64,000 nucleotides of DNA from Serendipita indica DSM 11827. Taxonomy: Eukaryota > Basidiomycota > Agaricomycetes > Sebacinales > Serendipitaceae. Below, in pieces: positions 11,065-24,837 of this stretch. The stretch is taken from contig CAJVGD010000005.1 in NCBI GenBank assembly GCA_910890315.1, positions 1,240,001 to 1,304,000 on the forward strand. The letters run 5' to 3'. The position numbers and the translations under genes were made by a program. Each line of letters opens with the position of its first letter. The stretch's first letter is position 1. The notes beneath the pieces were generated by a model. The model saw only the letters and a program-made list of their open reading frames with translations. It searched no databases and was not told where the DNA came from.

Positions 11065-12529
11065 TTATTCGTTGCGTTCCTTATCCTCTGCCTCCTCTTC
11101 CTCGTCGCCTCGTAAGATCCAAGCCTTTACAACTCGAACAGAAATCTGAGCGATTGCAATCTGTGTACCTGAAAGACGCAACGTGAGAAATAGCACTACT
11201 ATCCACTAGAACCCACCTTGGTAGAGGGCAATCGGTAGAGTTGCTGCTGCTTGGACGTCATTGCCGTACGCCGAATACATGATGGAAATGAGTGGAGCAC
11301 CCAGCACAAGACCTAATGACAATGAGTCGACTCTCTTCTCAGTGCATGTCGACGAACCTTTGGCAGCACCACAGAAACAAATGGCCGCCGTCTCTTTCTT
11401 CCCAAATGTCAATTTCTTGACGAAACCCCGCAATTTCTTCATGCTCTTCGATTCTTCTACTCCATTGCACGGTAGAAGTGGGCTATTTGGCGATGGGAGA
11501 GGTGGCCTCGCTCCCCAAAGGCACACGAGGCTCATAAATAGGTAGAGAGCCACGTTGAGAAATGCGACCAGTATGATAGTATCGTGAGACACGCGGTCAA
11601 AAATCCCAGTCGCAAATTGGCCACAAAATGTTGACCAAACCAGGACCAACATTAAAACTTGGTTGATGATGGCAAATTTGAATCTTTCTTGAATCTCTTT
11701 GACCTTGGTCGGTGACAAATTTTGGATGATTTGACCGACAATCTCCGCGTGGTCAGTGTGGAATAACATGGCATTGATTCCAAAAGCTTACCAATGGTCC
11801 AAAGAGGCATGCAGAAAGTTGCTTGACCATGAGGATATAAATCCCTACCAAGCCACCTTTACCCGACGCATCCGGCTGAGTAAAGCCATGCTTTGCGAGG
11901 GGCTTGAGATAGAGGGAGAGCAGGGATGGTGTGAGAAAGACGCCAACTACATTCCCTACAACGACTTCTGCTGTAGCTGATTCGACATTTCCTCCAGCAT
12001 TTCTGGTCATTGCAACATTACTCGCACTAAACAGGTGATCAACTCCAAGACACTGTTCTATGAGCGAAGCTTACAGCGTTGTTGGGAGAACCCCCATGGT
12101 AATAATCCCACCCAGTACGGATCTATCGAGGTGCGTATTTCCTGAACCAACTATAGCCCAAATAACACCATAAACGACAGCCGAAAATACAAAGAACGAA
12201 ATAATCTGCGTGACGAGGTGGAGATGCCAGTTCAGGGCCTGATTGAGGAACGCCTTGGTTGACAAAGAAAGGCCGGTAAGAAGAAAGATGAGAGCTATCG
12301 CGCCCCACTTGACTGTATACTCAGCACGAATGGCACCTCCATTCTTTCCGACATTGGGGAAGGCCCATGCAAGCAAGATTGCCAATCCAAGGCCAAATAT
12401 GAGCCATTGCGCGATGAGATACGAGAGTACTCGTCTCCAGAGAGGCTTTTCCGGCTTTTCCGGCTTTTGTGAAACGACAGAGGACTCGCTGTCGACGTCC
12501 TGATTGACGGACGAGAGCTTAGTCGTCAT
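11065..12529 (-). CDS. SLC10A7/Rch1-type membrane transporter (bile acid:sodium symporter fold)
   Basis: ATG at 12529; a cytosolic Lys/Pro/Glu-rich N-terminus precedes LWRRVLSYLIAQWLIFGLGL. There are about ten hydrophobic helices, including WGAIALIFLLTGLSLSTKAF, the MGVLPTTL / NVAMTRNAGGNVESA crossover region and LVLGAPLISIMYSAYG. The last exon ends in an acidic tail (GDEEEEAEDKERNE, stop 11065-11067). The NAGGN block between two helices is typical of the SBF-like family. Yeast and Candida Rch1 and vertebrate SLC10A7 act in negative regulation of calcium uptake and in Golgi glycosylation. A similar role here is inferred. About four short introns. Confidence 0.85.
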
Positions 12530-12691
12530 CCAAGATGCAGGACTAGTTCGGCTCCAAAGGCGGCCGCTCCGGTCCGTCTTTTATACGCCCGTCTATTGCG
12601 TAAGAACGCGATCGCCTGACGCGATAATACAGACGGAGACGGTGCTCCGACGGCTCCAGATAAAGTGGAATTCATAGCAAGAAAAGATAGT

Positions 12692-14651
<1,960 letters not shown>

Positions 14652-14814
14652 CGTGAAATATGATTGCTGAAAAGTTGGCTAGAGAGGGAATATATCGTGG
14701 ACGGGATCAAACTGCTCCCACAAGCAGGGCTCGGGCGCCGTTCGATAGACTTGCTCATGCTTTTGGAAAGCTTACAACTCGTCTCAGAAAATAATTCATG
14801 TGAACAAGTTGGAT

Positions 14815-16070
<1,256 letters not shown>

Positions 16071-16177
16071 GGATCAAGTTGTAGAGTGCAGCCAGTTCAT
16101 GCTGCTTTGCCGGATGGGTCACTTAGAAATTCCAACAAGCTAATTGATCTCCGAAAATAGCCACTATATCGGCTCGA
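16071..16177. promoter_or_regulatory. Divergent promoter, JMJD7-like / unknown nuclear gene
   Basis: About 107 bp lie between the two ATGs on opposite strands. No sharp motif was seen. Confidence 0.4.
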
Positions 16178-17496
16178 ATGAGTTTCTTGGACCCGGCCAC
16201 GATGTTCACTACACGAAACCTATACTATCTCAAGATTTCTGCGAGCGTAGTTCTACCTCTATACCTCTATTTAGACCAAAAGCATGTCCATTGGATGTCA
16301 GACTACGTCTTACAACAGGTCCTCCGCGACCTAAAACCACTGCAAGTACTGAAGAGCACGCTTCGATGGTATTGAGTGACACTCCACAGAATCGGACCAA
16401 AGATGCTTGCAGAGGGAGATGATCCCCTCTTCGCGGGGGCTAGAAATCCGAATGCCACCGCTGATCCAGTCTACGGAGGTGCGAGGGTACCTGCTGGGCA
16501 AACAGCGATTGACATTGTAAAGAGGGCTATAGATTTCTTTTCTTCTTTCGGAGGCTCGAGGAACACAGTGTTCTCATCAAGGTCCCTTCGTATTCTATTC
16601 CAATTCCAAGACTCACTCGGAGACAGACACGCAACTTTAGGATGGTACCGACGACACAGGATGCAAGAGAGGAAGAACCGGAACCAATTTCTCAACCTGT
16701 CTCTATGGCTCTGACGAGTGGTTCTCGAAAACGAGGGAAGAAACGAGCACGGACCACCGACGAAGACGACGACGTCGAGATGGCAGAGGAAACAGCGCCA
16801 GGTAGAAAAACGTCCAAACGTAAGAAGCCAAGAACTGCAACACACGTACTCGAAGGGGACGCAGAAGATGAAGGTCAGGTCAGCGATAATGGCTCGATTT
16901 ATGATCCGGATATGGACAACCAGCTCCATGAAGATGGCGTCAAACAAGAAGAGACGGACATCATACTTCCTCCTGCAGAAACGTTGTCCGTAGACGTCGA
17001 AGAGGACAAGCCGAAGATGGCTATGCACCTCTCTTACACCGGACACCATGTTGCGGGCCGCTATATATGCGTCGTTGTTGCTCCATGGCCACCACTACGA
17101 CCTGACCAACTCCCACCTGAACCGGCAGTCGAGCCGCTGGAGAGTAGGTTCAGAGTCGCTCCCGAGGTACCACGACTGCAGAATATCGCCGAAATGCCAC
17201 CAAATTCGCGAGCGGGTTCGGTCAGATTTAGGTCAGAGACTCCACTATTTCTGCCTGAGGATGGTCTTGTGAGAGACGAGACACCTGCTCCAACTCGGCA
17301 TATCCAGACTAGAACTCTCCCACCCGTACCGCCCTTCGATAACGCAGCATCCATCGCCACTGAGAATGACAATACGGACAACTTCATGGCGTTCAGTCAG
17401 GCATTAGCCAATGTCCAGTACCAAATCGGAGGTAGCGACTCAGAGGAGGACTATATGAGAGGAGACGCTGATGAAGAGCAACGTGTGATTGAATAG
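16178..17496 (+). CDS. Unrecognised, probably nuclear protein
   Basis: I do not recognise the family. An N-terminal folded part (MFTTRNLYYLKISASV, LPLYLYLDQKHVHWMSDYVL, QQVLRDLKPLQ) joins by a GT-AG intron that keeps the frame to MLAEGDDPLFAGARNP and AGQTAIDIVKRAIDFF. A second intron leads to a 280-residue exon. It starts with a basic/acidic, nuclear-signal-like stretch (SGSRKRGKKRARTTDEDDD) and continues with a compact patch GHHVAGRYICVVVAPWPPLR and a disordered Pro/Asp-rich tail, stop at 17496. The folded patches suggest a conserved fungal protein, possibly of a chromatin or kinetochore complex, but that is a guess. Its stop lies 21 bp from the stop of the convergent EF-G2 gene. Start could be 16178 or 16202. 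Confidence 0.65.
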
Positions 17497-17517
17497 GTGA
17501 ACAATATAGTAAGCAGA

Positions 17518-20046
17518 TTATGCCCGACCGAGCTCTTGCAGAATCTCCATCCTGCGCATAGGATCGACCTGCCTAAAACCAATATTACTCATTTCGAAAG
17601 TTGCTTGGCCTCCCGAGACTGCGCGCAAACGTGTTTGGTAGTCGAGCATCTTGCTGAGAGGAGCCAGAGCATAGACGGATCGTTTTTGGTTGAATAACGC
17701 TTGTTCGCCTTGACCGGTGGGGACTGCGGATGGAGACATCCATCCTGGAGGGATGTAGAGCCCATCCTGCGAGAAGGGTGCAACCTCGTCGGCACCTCCC
17801 ATCGAAGAGAGAGATGTGCCGTCTGTTGCCATTTCTTGAATCTCGCCATTGTTTTCGCTAAGATCCTTAACCACCTTGCCCATGTATGTCTCTGGAACCG
17901 AGACTTTGACCTTGATGTATGGCTCCAGCAGCTCTCCTCCACCAGAATTTTTGAGGATATCTCTCAGAATGGCTGATGAGGCTGACGCGAGTGCTGCAGG
18001 TGGCGACCCTGGTGCGCTGGAGTAGTTCTTGATGGTGATACAAGTTCCAGTGATTGGGAGAGCGGAGTGCGGGGAAGCAGAGAGAGGGCCGCGAAGTCCT
18101 TGGACGAGTGCTAAGAGATCGAGTGGGAACTTGCCGGTATCGATGGCAGACGCTGGCAGAGGTTTTCCCGCTGCGTCGAGAACCAGGTTCCCATCCCATT
18201 CATCGAGTCCATTCTCATCCTCCGCCAGACGGCGTACGGAGAGCTCGACAAAGGCTCGAGCGGGTTTTCCTAATACATCCTTATCCCATGTCATGGATTC
18301 GGCGACCTCTTCGGCTTTTGAAAACGTTTCCTTGTAGCTAACCCTCCGCTTGCCAAGGGTGCATTGCGCTCCAAATTCCTCCCTGAGGCGACCGTCCACT
18401 ATCTCGAGGTGGAGAGCTCCAAGCCCATGGACAAGAGTTTGGCCATCCTCCTCTGTCCAGCGCACAGAGGGATCCGTGCGTGAAAGAGAGTTTAATGCGT
18501 TTTGAACTCCTTGGATATCCGACTGGCTCTGAGAGACGACGGAAGCTGAGATAGTCGCAGGTGGAGCACTGATTGAATTCGTCGTCAAAGAAACGGATGG
18601 ATCCGAAGATGATGAAGCCGACACTAGAGTGTCACCTGTGCGAGTGTATCGCAAGCCAAAGATGACCCCAACTGATCCAAATGGAAGCTCCTCCACCTCC
18701 TTGTGTTCGGCGGCATAGCAGAGCATAAGTTTTGAAATCCGTTCCTTTTGCCGCGTAGAAGTATTGTATAGCATCGTAGACTTTGTAAGTGTTCCTACCC
18801 GGCGTCACTATGAGTTTGTGGTAGGCATTACGCTAGATACTCACCACCATACACCCTAACGAATGTCATCCAGCCTTTCTGCTTATCCCATCCAACCTTC
18901 CACGCGAGGACATTGACAAACCCTCGCTTCGCCGGTGCTTTAGCAGTGTTGACATCGACTGGGCTGGCGAGCAAGTCGCCAATGTAGTCCATGAGGTTCT
19001 TGGTTCCGATGTGTCGTAGTGCAGCCCCACAGAAGACAGGCAATATCTCCTTTCTCAACGTGAGTTGACGAAGGTGAGGAACGATGGATGTGGAAGGGAG
19101 CGTGAGATATGGATCTGATGTGTCGAGGGAGAGGAACTCGTCCATGAGCTCTGGAGAGTGGACGGAAAGCAAGTCGATCAAATCTGTCCGGGCTTGTTTG
19201 ATTTCAGGAAGGAGAGGGTGATTCTGTGAGAGCAATTCTTCTGGAGTGCCGGTTATTACTTCCTCCTGCATGAGCTCTGCGTCTATGGTGTTCCATTTGA
19301 ACGCTCTCCATCGCACAATGTCGACGATCCCCTCAAGGCCGGAATCACCTGTTTGGTACAATGTGGTATCGAAAGAGGCTACTGGCAAACAGAGTAACGT
19401 CGGACGAGGGTGCAAATGATTCGAAAGGACAGAAAGTATTGAATTTCTGAGTGAAGATCCTGCTCTGTCCAGCTTGTTGATGAAGAGTAGCCGAGTCGGC
19501 ACCTGGTGCCTATCAAGGTTGAGCGAAACACATCCTAGAGCTCCTATAATCACCTGTTAAGCTGCGACCATACTCCTCGAGTTTGTGCCTCGACTCCTTC
19601 TACACCGTCCAGCAATACGACAGCACCGTCGACGACACGACTCGCGCTTTCGACCTCCATTCCAAAGTCGGCATGCCCGGGCGTATCAATCAAGTTGAAT
19701 ATCCATTTCTTCCAGTGAACAGGGATGCTTGCTGATTGGATGGTGATTCCGCGCTCCCTTTCCGCTGGAAGAAAATCTGTCGTCGTGCTTCCACTGTCCA
19801 CGGAACCTGGATTTGAGACGTATTCTGATGCATGCAAGATAGATTCTGTCAATGTTGTCTTTCCAGAGTCTGTTCAAGTGTCAAAGGTGCTTTGAAACGG
19901 AGTAAAACGAGCTAACCAATATGGGCCATGAGGGCAATGTTGCGAATGTTGGCAGCATCTGTATGCAGCGTCCGCAAGACATGCTGGACGGATTTGGGAC
20001 AACGTTGACGTCCGAAAATGTGATTCCGAACGAGTCGAGCGATCAT
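17518..20046 (-). CDS. mef2: Mitochondrial elongation factor G2 / ribosome-releasing factor 2
   Basis: Translational GTPase that with mitochondrial RRF splits ribosomes after termination. Begins [16 protein letters not shown], an Arg-rich mitochondrial presequence. The GTPase motifs are [20 protein letters not shown] (split by an intron), [20 protein letters not shown] and NKLDRAG. Domains II-V follow, including [29 protein letters not shown] and [17 protein letters not shown], ending EILQELGRA at 17518. The long insertion between domains and the pattern of motifs place it with Mef2/GFM2 rather than Mef1. About five introns. An upstream in-frame ATG at 20160 would overlap the divergent gene, so 20046 is preferred. 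Confidence 0.92.
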
Positions 20047-20116
20047 AACAACATTGGAGCCTGGTTTGGCAGGTGAACAACTTTGTCTCCACTTTGGACC
20101 CAACCGCCGCGACGCC
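20047..20116. promoter_or_regulatory. 70-bp divergent promoter, mef2 / ste14
   Basis: The two start codons face away from each other across only 70 bp. Core promoter elements must overlap or lie within one of the transcripts. Confidence 0.5.
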
Positions 20117-21135
20117 ATGAGCGCGGCTACAGCTCCAGAACCCTCGTCTACAAACGCCACCTCATCTAATGGACAGCAGGCCGCAAATCTCGAGTTGAAT
20201 CCGACGGCGGCTGAGGTTTATGATAATTGCTTTCCGCCCAACACTCCGCTCGCTGCGTCGACAACGTCTTTTCTCCTTGGGAGTTTATTTTCTATCGGCC
20301 TATGGTTCTTCGTAGCCAACAGTCACATAATCCCGGCTCTCTTCAAGGGCTCGTGGGCTTCTGTAGCCTTTAATCAGCCTTTAGTACAGCTCCCATTCTT
20401 CATTGGAGCTTGGGCATTCTTTCATTGGGCAGAATTTGCTGTCACCGCGGGCTGGAACCGAGAAAAGTGCAGCTCGCATTGTACGTCTAGTATAGTCTCT
20501 TGGCTCGGGAACTAAGACTTTCTAGCATTCCTTTTGGACAACGGAAAGGAGTATCATATTGCGCACACTTTCGCTCTTGTCGAGTTTCTTGTGACGTGGT
20601 ATTTCTTCCCAACTTCCCACCAATGGGCGTTTATTACTCCTATCGGTAATTCATTCGACATCGCCTGCTACGGTCCATACTCACGCTAGTTATAGGCGTG
20701 TTAATGGTCATCGCTGGGCAGGTCCTGCGTTCGGCTGCAATGATTCATGCATCTACAAATTTCTCTCACGTGGTTGCTCATCAGCATAGACAAGGGCACA
20801 GGCTCGTAACAGGGGGTGTTTATAGGTGGGTAGTCTGCTAAATATGTGCTCCGTGTTGACAGGACGCAGTTGGTCACGACACCCGTCTTATGTCGGATTT
20901 TTCTATTGGGGAATTGGCACACAGCTTGCTCTGCAAAACAAGATTTCGTTCATTGGATACTCTATTGTGCTGTGGCGTTTCTTCTACAGGCGTATCATCT
21001 GTACGTGAACGGCTGGTGTCACCCGCGATCGCTGACAAGACGTTAGATGAAGAGAGAGCATTGGTACGCTTCTTTGGTGATGACTATAAGACGTATAGAG
21101 AACGTGTTCCGACCCGTATCCCGTTCATCCGTTAG
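20117..21135 (+). CDS. ste14: Protein-S-isoprenylcysteine O-methyltransferase
   Basis: ER membrane enzyme that methylates the C-terminal prenylated cysteine of CaaX proteins (Ras, Rho, pheromone precursors) using S-adenosylmethionine. Starts MSAATAPEPSST. Hydrophobic helices include STTSFLLGSLFSIGLWFFVA and the ICMT-typical WAEFAVTAGWN segment, then EYHIAHTFALVEFLVTWYFF. The catalytic C-terminal part is complete: NFSHVVAHQHRQGHRLVTGG, WSRHPSYVGFFYWGIGTQL (the RHPxYxG motif), and DEERALVRFFGDDYKTYRER ending VPTRIPFIR at 21135. The EE..L...FG..Y..Y pattern binds the cofactor. About four GT-AG introns of 45-70 nt. Confidence 0.93.
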
Positions 21136-21274
21136 CTACATTAGAACTTATTTCGTTCGATTACACAATGTTGTTAGGCGAGTAATGCATATCATAAGTG
21201 CTTACAAATCACATGATGCATACATGCCCTTTTTGTATCATGCGAGAATAACGAAACCCAACCGGCGCGGTCGT

Positions 21275-21999
21275 CTACTCGGTGACGATAGTGCCTCTCT
21301 CCGAGACGTAGATACCGTCCAAGAACTTTCGGATATCCTTGTTTCGGACTGGGCAAGCACCGTGGATAGAAGCAGCTTTACCCGTGGTTAGTTGTATAAA
21401 GTCCAGGGAGCTGAACTGCGTACCAGATTGCGAGACGTTGCTAATATCATTACCCTCGATGATCAACTCGTCCTTTTGGTTCTTTGACTCGGAGATGATT
21501 ACTCCCTCCAACATTGGGACATGTCGAACCGTCTAAAGCTGCGGTCAGTCATGGTGTTTTTGTGCTTGTGATAGGGATGAACCTTTTCTCCCAAAAAGTT
21601 TCGGATCTCCACAGCCTTTCCACCGTCTTGAATGATACAGTTGATGGGGAAATGGGCATATACAAGACGCATCTTGTATTGGAAGCCCTGGTGGAGAAAA
21701 GACGCGTTAGCATACGGTTCTCAAATTTCCAATGCAGCTTGCCTTTGTGACACCGGTGATCATGTTCTCGATGAGCGACTTGATCGTTCGTAGGCATGCG
21801 ACATGTTTCCTGCCGCCTTGCCAGACAGCCAAGTGACCTTGTTGATCTTGGTCTTGACGAGCTGAATGTCCATGTTAATGTGGCGAACATTCTTCTGAAT
21901 CTTTCCCCGCGGCCCCTCGACGATAATGATACGCGACTTGATGGAGACCGTGACACCCTCGGGGACGTCCAGCTCTTCGGTTTTGAGAATATCACGCAT
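21275..21999 (-). CDS. rpl9: 60S ribosomal protein L9 (uL6), with an apparent 1-nt frame break
   Basis: Component of the large cytosolic ribosomal subunit. Reads [40 protein letters not shown] and [14 protein letters not shown]. The family continuation [19 protein letters not shown] follows directly in the next frame over, as though one base were missing near 21831 (aa on the plus strand where aaa would fit). The following parts are normal: [61 protein letters not shown] and [19 protein letters not shown]. One intron has a GC donor (AAAG then gcaagc at 21742); two others are GT-AG. Since the gene is essential, a consensus error is the likeliest cause of the break. Confidence 0.92.
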
Positions 22000-22523
22000 G
22001 TTCTGTGAATTCTACTTAGTACGTCCTCTGTGACTTTAAGCCAACGGCCAGCGTACGTGAGTGGTCGGGGTTCGGTTTGCTGTTTATTGTTTGGCCACTG
22101 CAGTTGGCAAAAACGTCTGGAAATTCCATCGCTCAACAAACAGCATATATATTGATGATATATAACGTTTTCTGTATTTTACCAAATTTATGCCGCAATG
22201 GGCCCAGTGACGGCCGTTCGCTGTTTGCGCGGGAAGGCGATGGTCCAACTTGGTTTCCAACCTCGTCCGCTGTTTCCGCAGGCCTCATCCAAAAAAAATT
22301 CGCACAAAATAGATTGAGCAGCGTAGCATTCTGGGATCAGAGAAAAAGAGTCTTTTTTAGCGCACGAGCATCTCATAGTCCCCACAAGCCAGACTTAGTC
22401 AGGCGCGGTCATCGAGTTGATAACGAGAGACAAGTTTTGTGCACACGGGTGTCACTGAATTTGGCTTCTGTCTTCGTTTTTGGCCCATCCGCTGAGATCA
22501 ACACCCCCACGTCGTCTCTTCCC
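22000..22523. promoter_or_regulatory. Divergent 5' region, rpl9 / pcf11
   Basis: Lies 524 bp between the two start codons. It includes an AT-rich stretch near 22140-22170 (atatatattgatgatatata) and a pyrimidine-rich leader just before the pcf11 ATG. Frames running through it have no domain. I cannot assign elements more closely. Confidence 0.45.
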
Positions 22524-24671
22524 ATGTCTTACAACGCCTATGGTGGAGCCACCACGGCCCCATTCTACGCCCACCAGCAGCCTCCGCGCGTCCCGCAATA
22601 TCCACCTCAGCAACACCAGCAATTTTCAGGCTATTATTCCTCCAATCCTCAGGCCCCTGCTTTTGACGAGAATAGTTTCCGCTCACTGTACGCACAGCGG
22701 CTGGGAGCGCTCACCGTCAATTCTCGTCCCATTATTCAGGATCTTTCCATGCTTGCTCAGAATTACCCACAAATGGCACACGTTGTCGTCGATTGCATTG
22801 AACGCCAAGTCCGCACTGTAAGCCCCTATTCTCTCGCGTTTGCTTTGAGGCTGACTCTTGTCCTTTAGATGGCACCGCCATTCAAACTTCCTCTCTTCTA
22901 CTTGCTGGACTCTATTGCTAAGAATGCGTTTGAGCCGTATGCAGCTGCCTTTACGCCTCGTATCGTCCGCCTTTTCCTGGATACCTATCACGCCGTCGAC
23001 CAGCAGACACAGCACAAAATGCGTGAGATGATGGTAACCTGGCGAAATGGGTCACCGAATAACAGAGAACTCTTTGGTCCGGGGGTCCAAGGCGAGATCG
23101 AGCGTGTCTGGGGCACTTCGGTACGACGAATGGTCCCTGCCCGTCACGAACGGTCACTCAAACCGACACCTCTGCACTTGCAGAGACTTCCCACAGCGTC
23201 GCAGGTACAGACTGAGCTTGACGTCGTCCTTGTCCAAAAGGAGAGAGCGCTTCAACAGAATCCTCACGATGAACTTCTCCCCCGACATATTACTGCGCTT
23301 CATGAGGTATGTGATCCATCCCCCCAACAGCTCGGGGCTCTGATATCCGAGCAGTTAAGAAAAATGCTGCCTACTATGGGTGCGAGCGATCTCACAGCTA
23401 CATTAACGAGACTCCGAGAGATGGCGAGAGCGTCTGCACCAGCCCCCCAAGCTCCACCACCACCAATTCCCTACACTGCAGCGCCGTTTGCCCAGCCCTA
23501 CCCATCTTTCCCTCCCGCCGCTGCCCCTCCCGTGCAAGTGCCTCCCGCGCAGAACGTTATCCCCGTCATTCCACCGACACTGAACGCACAGAATATAATC
23601 TCGCTGTTGTCTTCGATTACGTCGCTGCAAAGTGGAAAAATAGCTGTTGAGACCCCTGCCTCAGTTGAGATATCGGCCTCTACCTCGGTTGAGGATTACG
23701 AAAAGGCAATACTGCAACGCAAGATCAAGCTCAATACACACGATATTACAAAGTAAGTGGTTCCCTTTTTGGCTTGTGCGCGTGGATCGCTGACCATTGT
23801 TCAGGACCGCACCCCAAGCATTACCTTTTCTGTATATCAAAGACTCTCCACAGTGCAATGAGTGTAGCATGCGTTTTCCTGCTGGCGAGGATGGCAAGAT
23901 CAAGTTGCGGGATCACCTTGATCAGCACTTCCGTCAAAACATCAAGTCGAGCGAAAACTTGGGCAGAGGGTTCTCTCGGAGCTGGTTCGTCGGCAAAAAG
24001 GTATGTGTATTCTATTCGTCTTGGCGTTGTGGATGCTGATTCGCTCGGTAGGATTGGGTTAATGACATTCCGGAGCATTCTCTGAACAAGGGCAAGCGCC
24101 CAGCTACTGTTCTCACTGACAAGCAAAAGGCAGAAGCTGCCGAAGCACTGAGGAAAGAGCTCGAAGCCAAATACCTGGTCGTGCCCCCTGGTGAGGAAGG
24201 CAAAGAGGTTCGATGCGCCATCTGCACAGAGAAGATCAACGTCGAGTTTATGGAAGAAGATGATGGAGATGGTGATTGGGTATGGAGAAACGCCGTCAAG
24301 GTTGACAACAAGGTTTGTCTTTTCTATCTCCGCAAGGGCTTACGACTGACCGAAGTATACAGATTTATCACGCTACTTGTCAACACGACTGGTCAACATC
24401 GAGTTTCAACAAGAGTCGGCTTGCCAATGGTGGAAGCAGACAAGCGACGCCAGATGTGATCGGCTCTCGCGATAGTGGTACTCCGCAGAGGATCAAGACT
24501 GACTCACCGCGTACGCCTCCAACTCGACTGCTCGCTGTCGCCGGCACCAAGCGCAAAGCCAATGCACCAGAGTCGGGCAAACAAGCTTCGCCGTCGTCAA
24601 AAGAGGGTACCCCGCTCGTCAAAGCCGAAACTGATGAACCCCGCATCAAACGTCGGGCCATCGAGGTTTAG
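22524..24671 (+). CDS. pcf11: Pcf11-like mRNA cleavage/polyadenylation and termination factor
   Basis: Subunit of cleavage factor IA that binds the RNA polymerase II C-terminal domain. Starts MSYNAYGGATTAPFYA with a Gln/Pro-rich leader. The CTD-interaction domain follows: RSLYAQRLGALTVNSRPIIQ, LSMLAQNYPQMAHVVVDCIE, and FKLPLFYLLDSIAKNAFEPY after an intron, through HKMREMMVTWRNG. The middle is Pro/Ala-rich. The C-terminal part has a C2H2 finger (CNECSMRF ... HLDQHF) and a second Cys/His site (CAICTEKI ... YHATCQHDW) flanking the Clp1-binding-type segment WFVGKKDWVNDIPEHS. The end is basic (RIKRRAIEV). About five short introns. Domain order is as in yeast Pcf11. Confidence 0.92.
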
Positions 24672-24837
24672 GTCATCGGCTTCGACTTATTCTCGGATAG
24701 AGTTTTTAGTCATGGATTCAAATTGCATCTTTTGGTTTTGTTTATTCTTGCTATTTCCTGTACGGCTTGCTAATCATACAATGTAAACCTCATCACCAAA
24801 TCCTACTTTGATTCTAAGTTCTAAGATTGTGGCTACG

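Noticed and set aside
16471-17049. 192-codon minus-strand frame rich in Phe/Cys/Leu
   Set aside because: Antisense shadow of the acidic/basic-rich exon of the plus-strand nuclear protein.
22077-22523. Frame extending pcf11 upstream of its ATG
   Set aside because: Sequence is low-complexity promoter/leader without similarity; the ATG at 22524 begins a typical Pcf11 N-terminus.
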